From Dysgonomonas gadei ATCC BAA-286 (GTDB lineage: Bacteria; Bacteroidota; Bacteroidia; Bacteroidales; Dysgonomonadaceae), in the NCBI RefSeq assembly GCF_000213555.1, contig NZ_GL891979.1:886891-926504 (forward strand): a DNA stretch of 39,614 bases, given 5' to 3'. Shown here one piece after another: positions 9,409 to 17,793 of this stretch. Made by a program: the position numbers and the translations under genes. The notes beneath the pieces were generated by a model. It ran no database searches, was not told the DNA's origin, and saw only the letters and a program-made list of their open reading frames with translations. The first letter of the stretch is position 1, and the number at the start of each line of letters is the position of its first letter.

Positions 9409-10629
9409 CTATTTACTTGCGATTATCTCTGCCAGTTTTACGATTACCTCCACAGCTTTTTCCATCGATTGCACAGGAACAAATTCGTAGCGTCCATGGA
9501 AATTATGCCCTCCGGCAAAAATATTCGGACAAGGCAATCCTTTAAATGATAGCTGCGCGCCGTCTGTACCTCCGCGTATAGGTTTCACAATAGGGGTCAC
9601 TCCTACTGCTTCCATAGCTTCAAAAGCCATATCCACAATATGTTTTACAGGTTCTACCTTTTCGCGCATATTATAATACTGGTCTTTTATCTCTACTGTA
9701 GTACTATTAGGATACAGTTTATTGATGAAGTCCACAGTTTCGAGCATCAAACGCTTACGTCCTTCAAACAAATTCCGGTCATGGTCGCGAATAATATAGC
9801 CTACTGTAGCTGAGTCTACTGTCCCCGACACATTAGTAAGGTGGAAGAATCCTTCATATTTGGTAGTGTGTTCCGGCCTTTCGCTGGCAGGAAGCAAGGA
9901 TATTAGTTTATTGGCAACCACAAGAGCATTTGTCATCTTATCTTTTGCATATCCGGGATGTACACTTCTACCCTGTATATTAATCTTTACACCGGCAGCA
10001 TTAAAGTTTTCATACTCCAGTTCCCCAATAGGGCCGCCATCCATTGTATAAGCCCATTCGCAACCGAATTTTTCCACATCAAACTTATGTGCACCCAGTC
10101 CGATCTCTTCATCCGGATTGAATCCGATACGGATTTTTCCATGCTTTATTTCAGGATGATCCTGAAGATATTTGATTGCTGTAATAATTTCAGCTATACC
10201 CGCTTTATCATCTGCCCCCAGCAATGTATTACCATCTGTTACTATCAAATCCTGCCCTTTATAATCGAGCATTTCAGGAAAATCGGCAGGAGAAAGTACT
10301 ACATTGGTTTCCTTATTCAGTACTATATCAGTTCCATCATAGTTTTTTACAATACGGGGATTTACATCTTTTCCTGTCAGATCAGGGCTGGTATCCAGAT
10401 GGGCTATAAAACCGATAGAAGGAACCTTTTTGTCCGTATTGGCCGGAAGAGTAGCCATCAGATAGGCATTATCATCCAGTGTAATATCTTCCAAACCCAT
10501 TTCACGGAGTTCTTTTTCTATTTCGCGAGCCAAAACCATTTGCCCCGGAGTACTTGGGGTTATACCTGTTTCTGTATCCGATTCTGTATCAAATTTTGCA
10601 TATTTGATGAAACGATCTGTTACTGTCAT
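9409..10629 (-). CDS. pepT: Peptidase T (tripeptide aminopeptidase)
   Basis: This is a cytoplasmic M20-family di-zinc aminopeptidase that removes the N-terminal residue of tripeptides. At 406 aa it has the usual length. Metal-site motifs are all present: GFIAHLDTSPD (H77 and D79 region), GADDKAGIAEI with the bridging Asp, PDEEIGLGA with the catalytic base and Glu ligand, MDGGPIGELEYEN with an Asp ligand, and the C-terminal FAGGHNFHGRYEFVPV with the last His ligand. The lid/dimerisation domain lies between roughly residues 205 and 320. It is the first gene of a probable pepT-gcvT operon. A -7 box (TACATTTG on the minus strand, 10724-10731) lies about 95 nt upstream. Confidence 0.97.
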   Translation of the reverse strand: MTVTDRFIKYAKFDTESDTETGITPSTPGQMVLAREIEKELREMGLEDITLDDNAYLMATLPANTDKKVPSIGFIAHLDTSPDLTGKDVNPRIVKNYDGTDIVLNKETNVVLSPADFPEMLDYKGQDLIVTDGNTLLGADDKAGIAEIITAIKYLQDHPEIKHGKIRIGFNPDEEIGLGAHKFDVEKFGCEWAYTMDGGPIGELEYENFNAAGVKINIQGRSVHPGYAKDKMTNALVVANKLISLLPASERPEHTTKYEGFFHLTNVSGTVDSATVGYIIRDHDRNLFEGRKRLMLETVDFINKLYPNSTTVEIKDQYYNMREKVEPVKHIVDMAFEAMEAVGVTPIVKPIRGGTDGAQLSFKGLPCPNIFAGGHNFHGRYEFVPVQSMEKAVEVIVKLAEIIASK

Positions 10630-10723
10630 GTTATTTTGTTTTTTTCTTAATATTTTTTCGTATAAAACGTCAATTTATAAGTCACTGATATCTAACTTCT
10701 TTTTCTGGAAAAGACTTCCAATA

Positions 10724-10731
10724 CAAATGTA
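10724..10731 (-). promoter_or_regulatory. -7 box upstream of pepT
   Basis: Read on the minus strand this is TACATTTG, matching TAnnTTTG, about 95 nt before the pepT start codon. A -33 element is not evident. Confidence 0.42.
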
Positions 10732-10760
10732 GTAAAAGGAAATCAAAGGAAAAAATCGAA

Positions 10761-10798
10761 TTCACATTTTGTGAATATGAAAAATTTATCTACTTTTG
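10761..10798 (+). promoter_or_regulatory. Promoter of the SRP RNA-tRNA unit, overlapped by a palindrome
   Basis: A TTTG -33 element (10768-10771) and TACTTTTG -7 box (10791-10798) are 19 nt apart, the classic Bacteroidota sigma-A arrangement. The predicted transcription start falls at the base of the SRP RNA stem at about 10803. The -33 box is embedded in a perfect palindrome, TTCACATTTTGTGAA (10761-10775), which could be an operator. Confidence 0.8.
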
Positions 10799-10802
10799 TC
10801 GC

Positions 10803-10898
10803 GGGTAAGTCCTATACGGTCAGCTCCCGATTAATCCCCCAGGGTTTGATCGCAGCAAGGGCCGTCGGTTGTAGCGACGCGATATAGTCAGCTTACCC
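10803..10898 (+). ncRNA. ffs: Small signal recognition particle RNA (4.5S type)
   Basis: This is the RNA scaffold of the signal recognition particle, which binds Ffh and targets nascent membrane proteins to FtsY. The two ends pair (GGGTAAG at 10803-10809 with CTTACCC at 10892-10898). The conserved apical region is recognisable: GGTCAG, then CCCCCAGGG, a short tetraloop-type turn, and GCAGCAAGGG, which form the Ffh-binding symmetric and asymmetric loops. The length of about 96 nt fits the short bacterial form without an Alu domain. A consensus promoter sits just upstream and tRNA-Thr begins 4 nt downstream, so both RNAs are probably processed from one precursor. Exact ends are estimated from pairing. 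Confidence 0.9.
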
Positions 10899-10902
10899 AC
10901 TT

Positions 10903-10976
10903 GCCTCTTTAGCTCAGTTGGCCAGAGCACGTGATTTGTAATCTCGGGGTCGTTGGTTCGAATCCGACAAGAGGCT
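10903..10976 (+). tRNA. tRNA-Thr (anticodon UGU)
   Basis: A cloverleaf of 74 nt is visible: acceptor GCCTCTT/AAGAGGC, D arm GCTC/GAGC, anticodon loop TTTGTAA with TGT at 10937-10939, and T arm GTTGG-TTCGAAT-CCGAC. The CCA end is not encoded. The anticodon stem CGTGA/TCTCG contains one T-T mismatch in the middle. It directly follows the SRP RNA and precedes a strong terminator. Confidence 0.96.
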
Positions 10977-10980
10977 CAGA

Positions 10981-11018
10981 AAAAAGACCGTTTGAAATAT
11001 TCAGACGGTCTTTTTTAT
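10981..11018 (+). terminator. Terminator of the SRP RNA-tRNA-Thr unit
   Basis: An 11-bp stem (GACCGTTTGAA paired with TTCAGACGGTC, one G-T wobble) at 10987-11010 is flanked by an A-run upstream and CTTTTTT downstream. Confidence 0.92.
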
Positions 11019-11094
11019 TCGGTGATCTTACAGTTTGTTAAAAAAGGGCAACACTATAACCTACGACCACATATACGTTTATTAACTATGTTTA

Positions 11095-11400
11095 ATTAAA
11101 ACCTGACACATCTGACAGCTTTTTCATCTTTTTCCTCTTGTCATTTTTGCATCCGTTAACTATAATGTATAGTTAAAAGGTAACAAAGGTAACAGTTTTT
11201 TATCCTTTGTGCCCTTTGTGATTTCCTTCGTGTACTTAGTGGTTAAAACTCTTTACCACAAGGGACACAAAGACTTACACAAAGAACACTATTTACAGTA
11301 AACAGTTAACAACTTGTTTCTTGTCTACCCGTAACTTGTAACTGCCCGCAGGGCGAAGTAACTTGTAACTGTTAAAAGGTAACAAATGTAACACCTTTTC
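11095..11400. repeat. Mosaic intergenic repeat, copy A
   Basis: This non-coding tract fills most of the 550-nt gap between tRNA-Thr and the flavoprotein gene. Its first about 100 nt (11095-11200) and a second block (11286-11340) match the HK-RR intergenic region at 36988-37165. The intervening segment (11201-11285) is absent from the second copy. A 41-nt sub-block (11331-11371), containing GTAACTTGTAACTG twice, recurs inverted at 38667-38707. The motif AAAAGGTAACAAAxGTAACA also occurs twice (near 11175 and 11374). No coding sequence is evident. The remaining part, 11400-11564, shows nothing recognisable. Confidence 0.75.
11211..11276. repeat. Imperfect inverted repeat within copy A
   Basis: The arm CCTTTGTGCCCTTTGTG is followed about 30 nt later by CACAAGGGACACAAAG, its near reverse complement. 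This segment is the part of copy A missing in the second copy. Confidence 0.55.
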
Positions 11401-11564
11401 ATTCATTTGCTAATATGCTAATTCTCAAATCTGCTAATCAATCTGTCAAAGAACTATAAGCTAACAGCTAAAGACTGTCGGCTCTTACTATATAGATAAA
11501 GTATTTTTCAATTATCAAACTATTATCATTGATCTAAAGATAGCAGAGATATATTCATCGTGAA

Positions 11565-12770
11565 TCAATGCATTGCGCAAAATCTCTCAGATTCGTCTAG
11601 CGACCGATGAACACAGTCTTCTAAAGAGAGTCCGTAGAAATAGTTACCAAGCAGATAAATAGTATCTGATTGCTTTGCTCTGCCTACTTGTTCCGCCATA
11701 TTCAGATGCGGCATACGCAACGAAGGCAATATATGTCTTATCATTTTCCATTCCAGTATATCTTTGCGGGAAATATTCAGCACCCTGCATATAATATCAA
11801 ACTTTTCATCTTCGCCTTTCTCCCCCTTTTCGAAGTGAAATGTAAAACTTCTCAGCTTTTCATCTTCGACCAGGTCGCGGGATACCGCGGAATGAAAGTC
11901 GTCCGAAACAGGTATTATTCCCGCTACATCATGTATTGCCAGCCTGTCCTTCGGCACTATAACATTCAACGATTCGGTCTGAAACAAGGGTATCGACGCG
12001 AGTAGTACCGACAAGGGCGTCTCTATATCCTCAATCAGCCGCGATGCAGTCTGGGGATCTGTGGCTATTGCTATACGAGGAGTATTAAATACTTTTCCTT
12101 CCATAGTAATTATCCTATACCCGTCACTATTACGCTGAATATCCAACACCTCACATGATTTTTCAATTTCTAGCTTATCTTTTTCTATTATGGAATTCAG
12201 GAACGACGACAAACCTTTATTAAAAGTATATTTCCGTGGGAATTCTTTATACCTCTCTTTCCTGTGCTTTAGAAACAATTCGGTTGGATAATCATCCGCA
12301 CTTTGAGAAATGACGGCTCTGAAAAGCCTTGAGAACAATCTATTATAGTTAGACACCCCCACAACCCTACTGAAATATTCCTTTACGGTTTTATTCTTCT
12401 TCGATATAAAGAACATTTTTGGCCCGTTCAGGATAAGGGACGGAAGATACATTTCAGCAAATATCTTTCTTATCTGCCCCCGGGAATATGTTACATAATT
12501 CCCTCTACCCAATGGCCTGATCAAATCTGTAGATTCGATATCTCTCAAAATTGACAACAAACGAGTGTAAGAATTGTAACAAGTATGCGCACCAAACTCT
12601 CTCCAATAATCAGGGTATTTCTCCGAAAACAGACTTTGCACCTGCCCTCCCGTATTATCATCTTTTTCTATAATCAATACCTTTTTTCCTGCCCTATGCA
12701 TGTAATGAGCAAAAGATATTCCGCTTATTCCCCCTCCTATCACAATACAATTATACATTGCTTCACTCAT
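11565..12770 (-). CDS. FAD-dependent protoporphyrinogen-oxidase-like flavoprotein
   Basis: The 401 aa protein belongs to the flavin-containing amine oxidase/protoporphyrinogen oxidase superfamily. The N-terminal dinucleotide fold is IVIGGGISGISFAHYM (residues 9-24), with the ribose-binding Glu in LIIEKDDNTGGQVQS (33-46). A C-terminal FAD-contact segment reads YLLGNYFYGLSLEDCVHRSL, resembling the end of HemY-type oxidases. It is shorter than typical HemY (about 460 aa) and lacks a transmembrane segment. It is divergently transcribed from a TonB receptor-permease-hemN operon across a 314-nt gap. That context supports a role late in heme synthesis (protoporphyrinogen or coproporphyrinogen oxidation). 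A carotenoid-desaturase-like or other amine-oxidase-like activity is an alternative. A -7 box (TATCTTTG, minus) lies 30 nt upstream. Confidence 0.72.
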   Translation of the reverse strand: MSEAMYNCIVIGGGISGISFAHYMHRAGKKVLIIEKDDNTGGQVQSLFSEKYPDYWREFGAHTCYNSYTRLLSILRDIESTDLIRPLGRGNYVTYSRGQIRKIFAEMYLPSLILNGPKMFFISKKNKTVKEYFSRVVGVSNYNRLFSRLFRAVISQSADDYPTELFLKHRKERYKEFPRKYTFNKGLSSFLNSIIEKDKLEIEKSCEVLDIQRNSDGYRIITMEGKVFNTPRIAIATDPQTASRLIEDIETPLSVLLASIPLFQTESLNVIVPKDRLAIHDVAGIIPVSDDFHSAVSRDLVEDEKLRSFTFHFEKGEKGEDEKFDIICRVLNISRKDILEWKMIRHILPSLRMPHLNMAEQVGRAKQSDTIYLLGNYFYGLSLEDCVHRSLDESERFCAMH

Positions 12771-12799
12771 ATATTTCCTTTTAATATTAGCACAAATAA

Positions 12800-12807
12800 C
12801 AAAGATA
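12800..12807 (-). promoter_or_regulatory. -7 box upstream of the flavoprotein gene
   Basis: Read on the minus strand this is TATCTTTG, a perfect TAnnTTTG match 30 nt before the start codon. The rest of the 314-nt divergent gap is AT-rich. It has short GTTAACAG repeats near 12811-12842 and a stretch resembling the mosaic repeat (ATATATAGTTAAAAAGTAACAG). Confidence 0.55.
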
Positions 12808-13024
12808 GTCAGTTAACAGCCATCAGTTAGCAGTTAACAGTAATTCTTTCTAACCGCCTTTTTAATTAACATTAGTTTGCAATATATAGTTAAAAAGTAA
12901 CAGAAAAACCAATTAATAATTAAGAATGAAAATTCCCTATAGTAATAATTATTACACTTAAAAACAGACTCGCATACTATCTTTAATCTATAATTAAATT
13001 AAAAAATATCACTACATCTAGTGA

Positions 13025-13056
13025 TTGACTTTTATTAAGGCTTTTACTTAAATTTG
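13025..13056 (+). promoter_or_regulatory. Promoter of the TonB receptor-permease-hemN operon
   Basis: TTG (13025-13027) and TAAATTTG (13049-13056) are separated by 21 nt, within the range for Bacteroidota promoters. The -7 box ends 28 nt before the start codon. Confidence 0.65.
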
Positions 13057-13084
13057 CATATCAACTAAAATACATCGAAGCATC

Positions 13085-15193
13085 TTGAAAAAGAAACCGG
13101 ACATCAAAAATATTATCTTGATAATATTTTTATTTACAGCTACTTACACACAAGTAAAGGCAGAAGATATACAGGGAGAGAACGATTCTGTGAAAATGAA
13201 ATTCACAGCAAAAGAAATTGTTATAGAATCATTTAAGCAGAATAACAATCTCTATATACAGCCTGTATCCGCTTCATTACTGACTGGCAAGGAGGTAAAG
13301 GATTTTAATATTATAAACATAAAGGAAATCACTTCCCTTGTTCCAAACCTGTTTATTCCCGACTATGGTTCCAAAATGACATCGCCTGCATATATCAGGG
13401 GAATAGGCTCACACCGCAATGCTCCGTCTGTAGGGCTTTATGTGGATGGCGTACCGTATTTCGACCGTTCCACATTCGATATCAACATCAACGATATCGA
13501 CCGTATTGAAGTATTGAGGGGCCCACAAGGTACTATCTACGGACGCAATACCATGGGGGGCATAATCAATGTATTCACCAAATCGCCATTTAAATACAAA
13601 GGTACAAACCTGAATCTGACAGCAGGAAATTATAATAATTACCAAACAGGACTCTCTCATTATGGCAATGTGGATAACAAGGTCGGTTATGCCATATCGG
13701 GAAATTACCTGCATTCGGGAGGATATTTCAAGAATACGACAACCGGAAAGAAAGCCGATCCTATAGATGCCGTTTCCACCCGTGCGCGCATCAGCTGGCG
13801 TGTGCAGCCCCAATTGCTGATGCATCTGATAATGGCGTATGAATATTCCGATCAGGATGGCTATCCTTACAGGGTACTACATAAAGACACCGGAGAAATA
13901 GACGAGGTGAATTACAATGCCCGCAGCTATTACCTCCGGAATATGTCTACAAACGGATTGAACATAGAATATATAACCGACCTGTTTAAACTTAGTTCTC
14001 AATCGTCTTTTCAGTTTTATGATGGCAAGCAGGGACTGGATCAGGACTTTACGCCTAAGGATTCCTATTATGTAGATTTTTATCAGCGTCAACAGATGTA
14101 CTCACAGGAATTTAATATCGGGTCACTGAAAGACGACAGCCGTTATGTATGGCAGTTCGGCCTGTTTGGTTTTCACCAGAGTTATTTCCAGACAAACGAT
14201 GTTAATAATCTTTTAACAGGAGCACATACAATCCAAAGCGCAAAGAATCCGACTGACGGATTTGCAGCCTACCATCAGTCTACGATTAATGATATTATAA
14301 CACCTGGTCTATCCCTTGTGTTGGGTGTTCGTTACGATCGGGAGAAAACTAAATCCACTATGATAGGTACCCCGTTGACAAAGGCTGGCGAATCCATTAC
14401 CGACAAGACTTCTTTTTCGCAATTAACTCCTAAAGCGGCGATTCAATACTCTTTTAAGCAAGACGGATTAGCTTACTTTTCAGTAACAAAAGGGTATAAG
14501 ACAGGTGGCTTTAACAACACAGCCGAAAAGGAAGAAGACCTGATATTCAACCCCGAATATAGCTGGAGTTACGAGATTGGTTCACGCTCCGGATTTTTCA
14601 ACAATCTTTTATTCCTCGACTTGAGTTTGTTTTATATCAACTGGGAAAACCAGCAGATATCACAGACAAAGACCAGTGGAAAAGGCTTTATAATCAAGAA
14701 TGCAGGCAAATCGGCCAGCAAAGGAGTTGAGCTGTCAGCACAAGTGAACCCTGTGAAAAATCTTAGCTTTCAACTGGTGTATGGCTATACAAACGCAAAG
14801 TATAAAGACTATAAGGACTATAATGCCACTACCGGGGTAACAACTGCATACGATGATAATTACCTGCCGATGGTACCGCAAAATACAGTTTCCATATCAG
14901 CGAACTATACATTAGACATGAACCGGAAATGGCTGGATAATATCATATTGAACGCTCAGTATATTGGAGCAGGCAAATTATACTGGACCGACAAGAATGA
15001 TATATCACAGGATTATTATGGCCTATTCAATGGCAAAGTTTCTTTCGTGAAGAAAGATTTTTCCATAGATTTGTGGTCGAAAAATATTGGGGGGGAGAAA
15101 TATAATTCTTATTACTTCTCCACATCGAGTCAACATTATGTGCAAAGAGGCAGGCCGTTTACCTGCGGAGTAAATATGAACCTGAAATTTTAA
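13085..15193 (+). CDS. TonB-dependent outer-membrane receptor
   Basis: The 702 aa protein has a signal peptide (hydrophobic NIILIIFLFTATYTQVKA near residues 9-26) and a likely TonB box (KEIVIESF). A plug domain follows (SPAYIRGIGSHRNAPSVGLYVDGV-type region, then IDRIEVLRGPQGTIYGRNTMGG). A long beta-barrel follows and ends in an aromatic-containing strand, VNMNLKF. It has no N-terminal carboxypeptidase-like domain and no SusD partner, so it is an iron-complex-type receptor, not a SusC glycan transporter. The start codon is TTG; no in-frame ATG gives a full signal peptide. The permease begins 9 nt downstream, followed by hemN. The ligand is unknown. Neighbours suggest a porphyrin or heme precursor, and a siderophore is the main alternative. 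Confidence 0.92.
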   Translation: MKKKPDIKNIILIIFLFTATYTQVKAEDIQGENDSVKMKFTAKEIVIESFKQNNNLYIQPVSASLLTGKEVKDFNIINIKEITSLVPNLFIPDYGSKMTSPAYIRGIGSHRNAPSVGLYVDGVPYFDRSTFDININDIDRIEVLRGPQGTIYGRNTMGGIINVFTKSPFKYKGTNLNLTAGNYNNYQTGLSHYGNVDNKVGYAISGNYLHSGGYFKNTTTGKKADPIDAVSTRARISWRVQPQLLMHLIMAYEYSDQDGYPYRVLHKDTGEIDEVNYNARSYYLRNMSTNGLNIEYITDLFKLSSQSSFQFYDGKQGLDQDFTPKDSYYVDFYQRQQMYSQEFNIGSLKDDSRYVWQFGLFGFHQSYFQTNDVNNLLTGAHTIQSAKNPTDGFAAYHQSTINDIITPGLSLVLGVRYDREKTKSTMIGTPLTKAGESITDKTSFSQLTPKAAIQYSFKQDGLAYFSVTKGYKTGGFNNTAEKEEDLIFNPEYSWSYEIGSRSGFFNNLLFLDLSLFYINWENQQISQTKTSGKGFIIKNAGKSASKGVELSAQVNPVKNLSFQLVYGYTNAKYKDYKDYNATTGVTTAYDDNYLPMVPQNTVSISANYTLDMNRKWLDNIILNAQYIGAGKLYWTDKNDISQDYYGLFNGKVSFVKKDFSIDLWSKNIGGEKYNSYYFSTSSQHYVQRGRPFTCGVNMNLKF

Positions 15194-15202
15194 ACTATCG
15201 GG

Positions 15203-16447
15203 ATGAAGCTAAACTATCAAAAAGGAGGACACCTGTTTACATTTTTTTGCCTGTATATTGCACAGTCGATCCCGATGAGCTTTTTTTCCACGGTGCTTCC
15301 TGTTATTATGCGGCAACAGAATTTCTCCCTGGAAACAATAGGTATGCTTCAGTTGCTCAAACTGCCCTGGATACTCAAATTCCTGTGGTCGCCGATGGTA
15401 GACCGCTCAACCTATAAGCTGAACGACTTTAAGCGCTGGATATTCTCATCCGAACTTATCTATGCAAGTATTATCCTTGCCGTTTCGTTCCTCGATTTCC
15501 AAACCACTCCCTACCTGATAATAGGCCTTGTCATATTCTCATTCATTGCATCTGCCACACAGGACATAGCAACCGATTCATTGGCCGTACTGTCATTCAG
15601 TAAAAAAGATAAGAGCCTTGCTAACAGCATGCAATCGATGGGCAGCTTTGCCGGGGCAATGGTCGGTGGAGGTTTTTTGCTGCTGCTTTACCATAAATTC
15701 GGATGGGGTAACCTCTTGCCCTTTCTTGCCTTATTCGTCATCATAGCGATTATCCCCCTCTTTTTCTTCAAGGGTAACAGGGGACATGAAATCATAAAAG
15801 AAAAGCAAGCCGAAAAAGCTACGGCAAATGATATACTGGGATTTTTCAGACAACGGGGTATATGGAAACAAATCGTTTTCCTGTTTTTCTATTATGCCGG
15901 GTTGATCGGTATTTTGGCCATGTTGAAGCCTATGCTTGTGGACTATGGGTATGATATGAAAGAAATAGGCGTTATGTCGGGTATTGTAGGTACTTCCATC
16001 GGATGCCTTGCTTCCTTCGGAGGCGGTTTCATCGTGCGTAAAATAGGGCGGCACGCCGCACGTCTTATATTTGCTGTATTCACGTTAATTACCACTATAT
16101 ATTTTTGTCTGCTGGTAACTGTACTACCTGTCAATATAGCGACATTACATTTAGGTATCTCGCTGTTGTGGGGAAGCTACGGCCTGTCTGTCATTGTGGT
16201 ATATACCACTGCTATGGACTGTGTGCGCAAGGGATACGAAGGCACCGATTTTACTATACAAACGGTTATCACGCACCTTAGCGGCATCATAATGGGCGTC
16301 AGTTCGGGTAAGATAGCCGCCATGATTACATACAAAGGTCTGTTTGCTGTGGAAATGTGTATTGCGGCCATTTCATTTACATTCATACTCTTTGCATTCA
16401 AATTAAAAGCACCGAAAGAAAAAGATGAAACAAGAATTACTGAATAA
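15203..16447 (+). CDS. MFS permease of the AmpG/RhtX-FptX type
   Basis: The 414 aa inner-membrane protein has about 12 hydrophobic segments. Family-like motifs are LLQLLKLPWILKFLWSPMVDR near the start (spanning about residues 49-69) and ATQDIATDSLAVLSF (about 118-132). These resemble AmpG and the RhtX/FptX siderophore permeases, which bring TonB-receptor substrates across the inner membrane without an ABC transporter. It sits 9 nt after a TonB-dependent receptor gene and overlaps hemN by 23 nt, so translation of the three is probably coupled. The inferred role is cytoplasmic import of the receptor's ligand. Muropeptide import (AmpG proper) is less likely because of this context. The family is supported and the substrate is inferred. 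Confidence 0.85.
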   Translation: MKLNYQKGGHLFTFFCLYIAQSIPMSFFSTVLPVIMRQQNFSLETIGMLQLLKLPWILKFLWSPMVDRSTYKLNDFKRWIFSSELIYASIILAVSFLDFQTTPYLIIGLVIFSFIASATQDIATDSLAVLSFSKKDKSLANSMQSMGSFAGAMVGGGFLLLLYHKFGWGNLLPFLALFVIIAIIPLFFFKGNRGHEIIKEKQAEKATANDILGFFRQRGIWKQIVFLFFYYAGLIGILAMLKPMLVDYGYDMKEIGVMSGIVGTSIGCLASFGGGFIVRKIGRHAARLIFAVFTLITTIYFCLLVTVLPVNIATLHLGISLLWGSYGLSVIVVYTTAMDCVRKGYEGTDFTIQTVITHLSGIIMGVSSGKIAAMITYKGLFAVEMCIAAISFTFILFAFKLKAPKEKDETRITE

Positions 16448-17792
16448 ATACAGCATACCTGTACCAAGATATACGAGCTATCCACCTGCAAACTTTTTCA
16501 ACGAATCGTTTACAGCCGGAAAATTCCGTCAGATCGTTATAGAATCGAATAAGGAAAATCCACGGCATATTTCTGTGTATATCCATATTCCTTTTTGTTA
16601 TCATATGTGCTTCTATTGCGGATGCAATTCACAGTTGCTAAGAGATAACGACATTGTACTGAAGTATATAGATGCATTGAAGAAGGAGATCAGAATGGTG
16701 CTTCCCCTACTCGACCGTAATCGAAAGATATCGCAGATACACTACGGCGGAGGTACGCCGACATCGCAACCCGTATCGGTACTTAAAGAGCTGAATGAAC
16801 TGATATTATCCGAATTCGATTGTATAGAAAATCCCGAAATAGCCATTGAGTGCCATCCCGGCTATGCCGATGAAGGGTATTGGAATGAGCTTGTAGATGC
16901 CGGATTCAACCGTATCAGCCTCGGAGTACAGGACTTTGACGAAGAGGTATTGAAAGCATCGAACCGCAAAGCCCCGAGAATGGCTATGGAAGATGTAGTC
17001 CGCATATTACGCAACAGGAATGTGTCGTTGAATATGGATTTTATATATGGGCTGCCGTTGCAAACGCCAGAATCATTTACCAAAACAATTAACAGAGCCA
17101 TCTCACTGCGTCCCGACAGGATAGTTACTTTCTCTTACGCCCATGTACCCTGGGTAAACGAATTGCAGAAGAACCTGGAGAAAGTTGGCTTACCATCGGT
17201 GGAAATAAAGAGCCAGCTATATACAACAGCAAAAAAACTATTAACCGATGCAGGCTATAAAGTTATCGGACTCGACCACTTCGTACTTCCTGACGATGAA
17301 TTATTCGCTGCTCAACAATCGAAAGCACTGCACCGTAATTTTCAAGGATATTGTACCCGCAGGACTACAGGGCAGGTTTACGCATTCGGCATAACAGGTA
17401 TCAGCCAGTTGGCAACAGCCTACAGCCAGAATACTAAAGACCTGAATACTTATATCAGGCAAATAAACGAAGGCGTTTTTCCTATTGCAAAAGGCTATAT
17501 ATTGAATGAAGAGGAACAGATTACACGCGAGGTTATTTCTCAACTAATGTGTAATTATACGGTAAATTGGCCGGAGCTGTCCAATACATTGGATATTCCT
17601 GTGGCGAAGATAAAATCTGCTGTTAATTATAACGAAACAGCATTACAGGCATTTGCTGCCGATGGGATTATAGAATATAATGAGGATTATATAAGCATCC
17701 TTCCCGATGCTGCTCCTTTTGTCCGCAATGTAGCTGCATCTTTCGACAAACTGATAGATACAAAAGAGAACAGATATTCTAAATCTATCTGA
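16425..17792 (+). CDS. hemN: Oxygen-independent coproporphyrinogen III dehydrogenase
   Basis: This radical-SAM enzyme decarboxylates coproporphyrinogen III to protoporphyrinogen IX without oxygen. The N-terminal PVPRYTSYPPANFF matches the HemN entry motif. The cluster motif CYHMCFYCGC (CX3CX2CXC) carries the extra cysteine that separates true HemN from HemW. HYGGGTPTSQP and the C-terminal RRTTGQVYAFGITGISQLA with YSQN also match HemN proper. The 455 aa length equals that of E. coli HemN. The gene overlaps the permease by 23 nt. Its stop is 1 nt away from the stop of the convergent small membrane gene, with no terminator visible between them. It is the best-defined member of the module and the main reason to read the neighbouring transport genes as tetrapyrrole-related. 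Confidence 0.95.
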   Translation: MKQELLNKYSIPVPRYTSYPPANFFNESFTAGKFRQIVIESNKENPRHISVYIHIPFCYHMCFYCGCNSQLLRDNDIVLKYIDALKKEIRMVLPLLDRNRKISQIHYGGGTPTSQPVSVLKELNELILSEFDCIENPEIAIECHPGYADEGYWNELVDAGFNRISLGVQDFDEEVLKASNRKAPRMAMEDVVRILRNRNVSLNMDFIYGLPLQTPESFTKTINRAISLRPDRIVTFSYAHVPWVNELQKNLEKVGLPSVEIKSQLYTTAKKLLTDAGYKVIGLDHFVLPDDELFAAQQSKALHRNFQGYCTRRTTGQVYAFGITGISQLATAYSQNTKDLNTYIRQINEGVFPIAKGYILNEEEQITREVISQLMCNYTVNWPELSNTLDIPVAKIKSAVNYNETALQAFAADGIIEYNEDYISILPDAAPFVRNVAASFDKLIDTKENRYSKSI

Positions 17793-17793
17793 T

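Noticed and set aside
11101..11400. Possible CRISPR-like array because of repeated GTAAC words
   Set aside because: Repeat units are short, irregular and unevenly spaced, with no leader or cas genes nearby.
13409..13825. Long antisense open frame within the TonB receptor gene
   Set aside because: It has no promoter, recognisable domain or sensible start, and the sense frame is a clear receptor.
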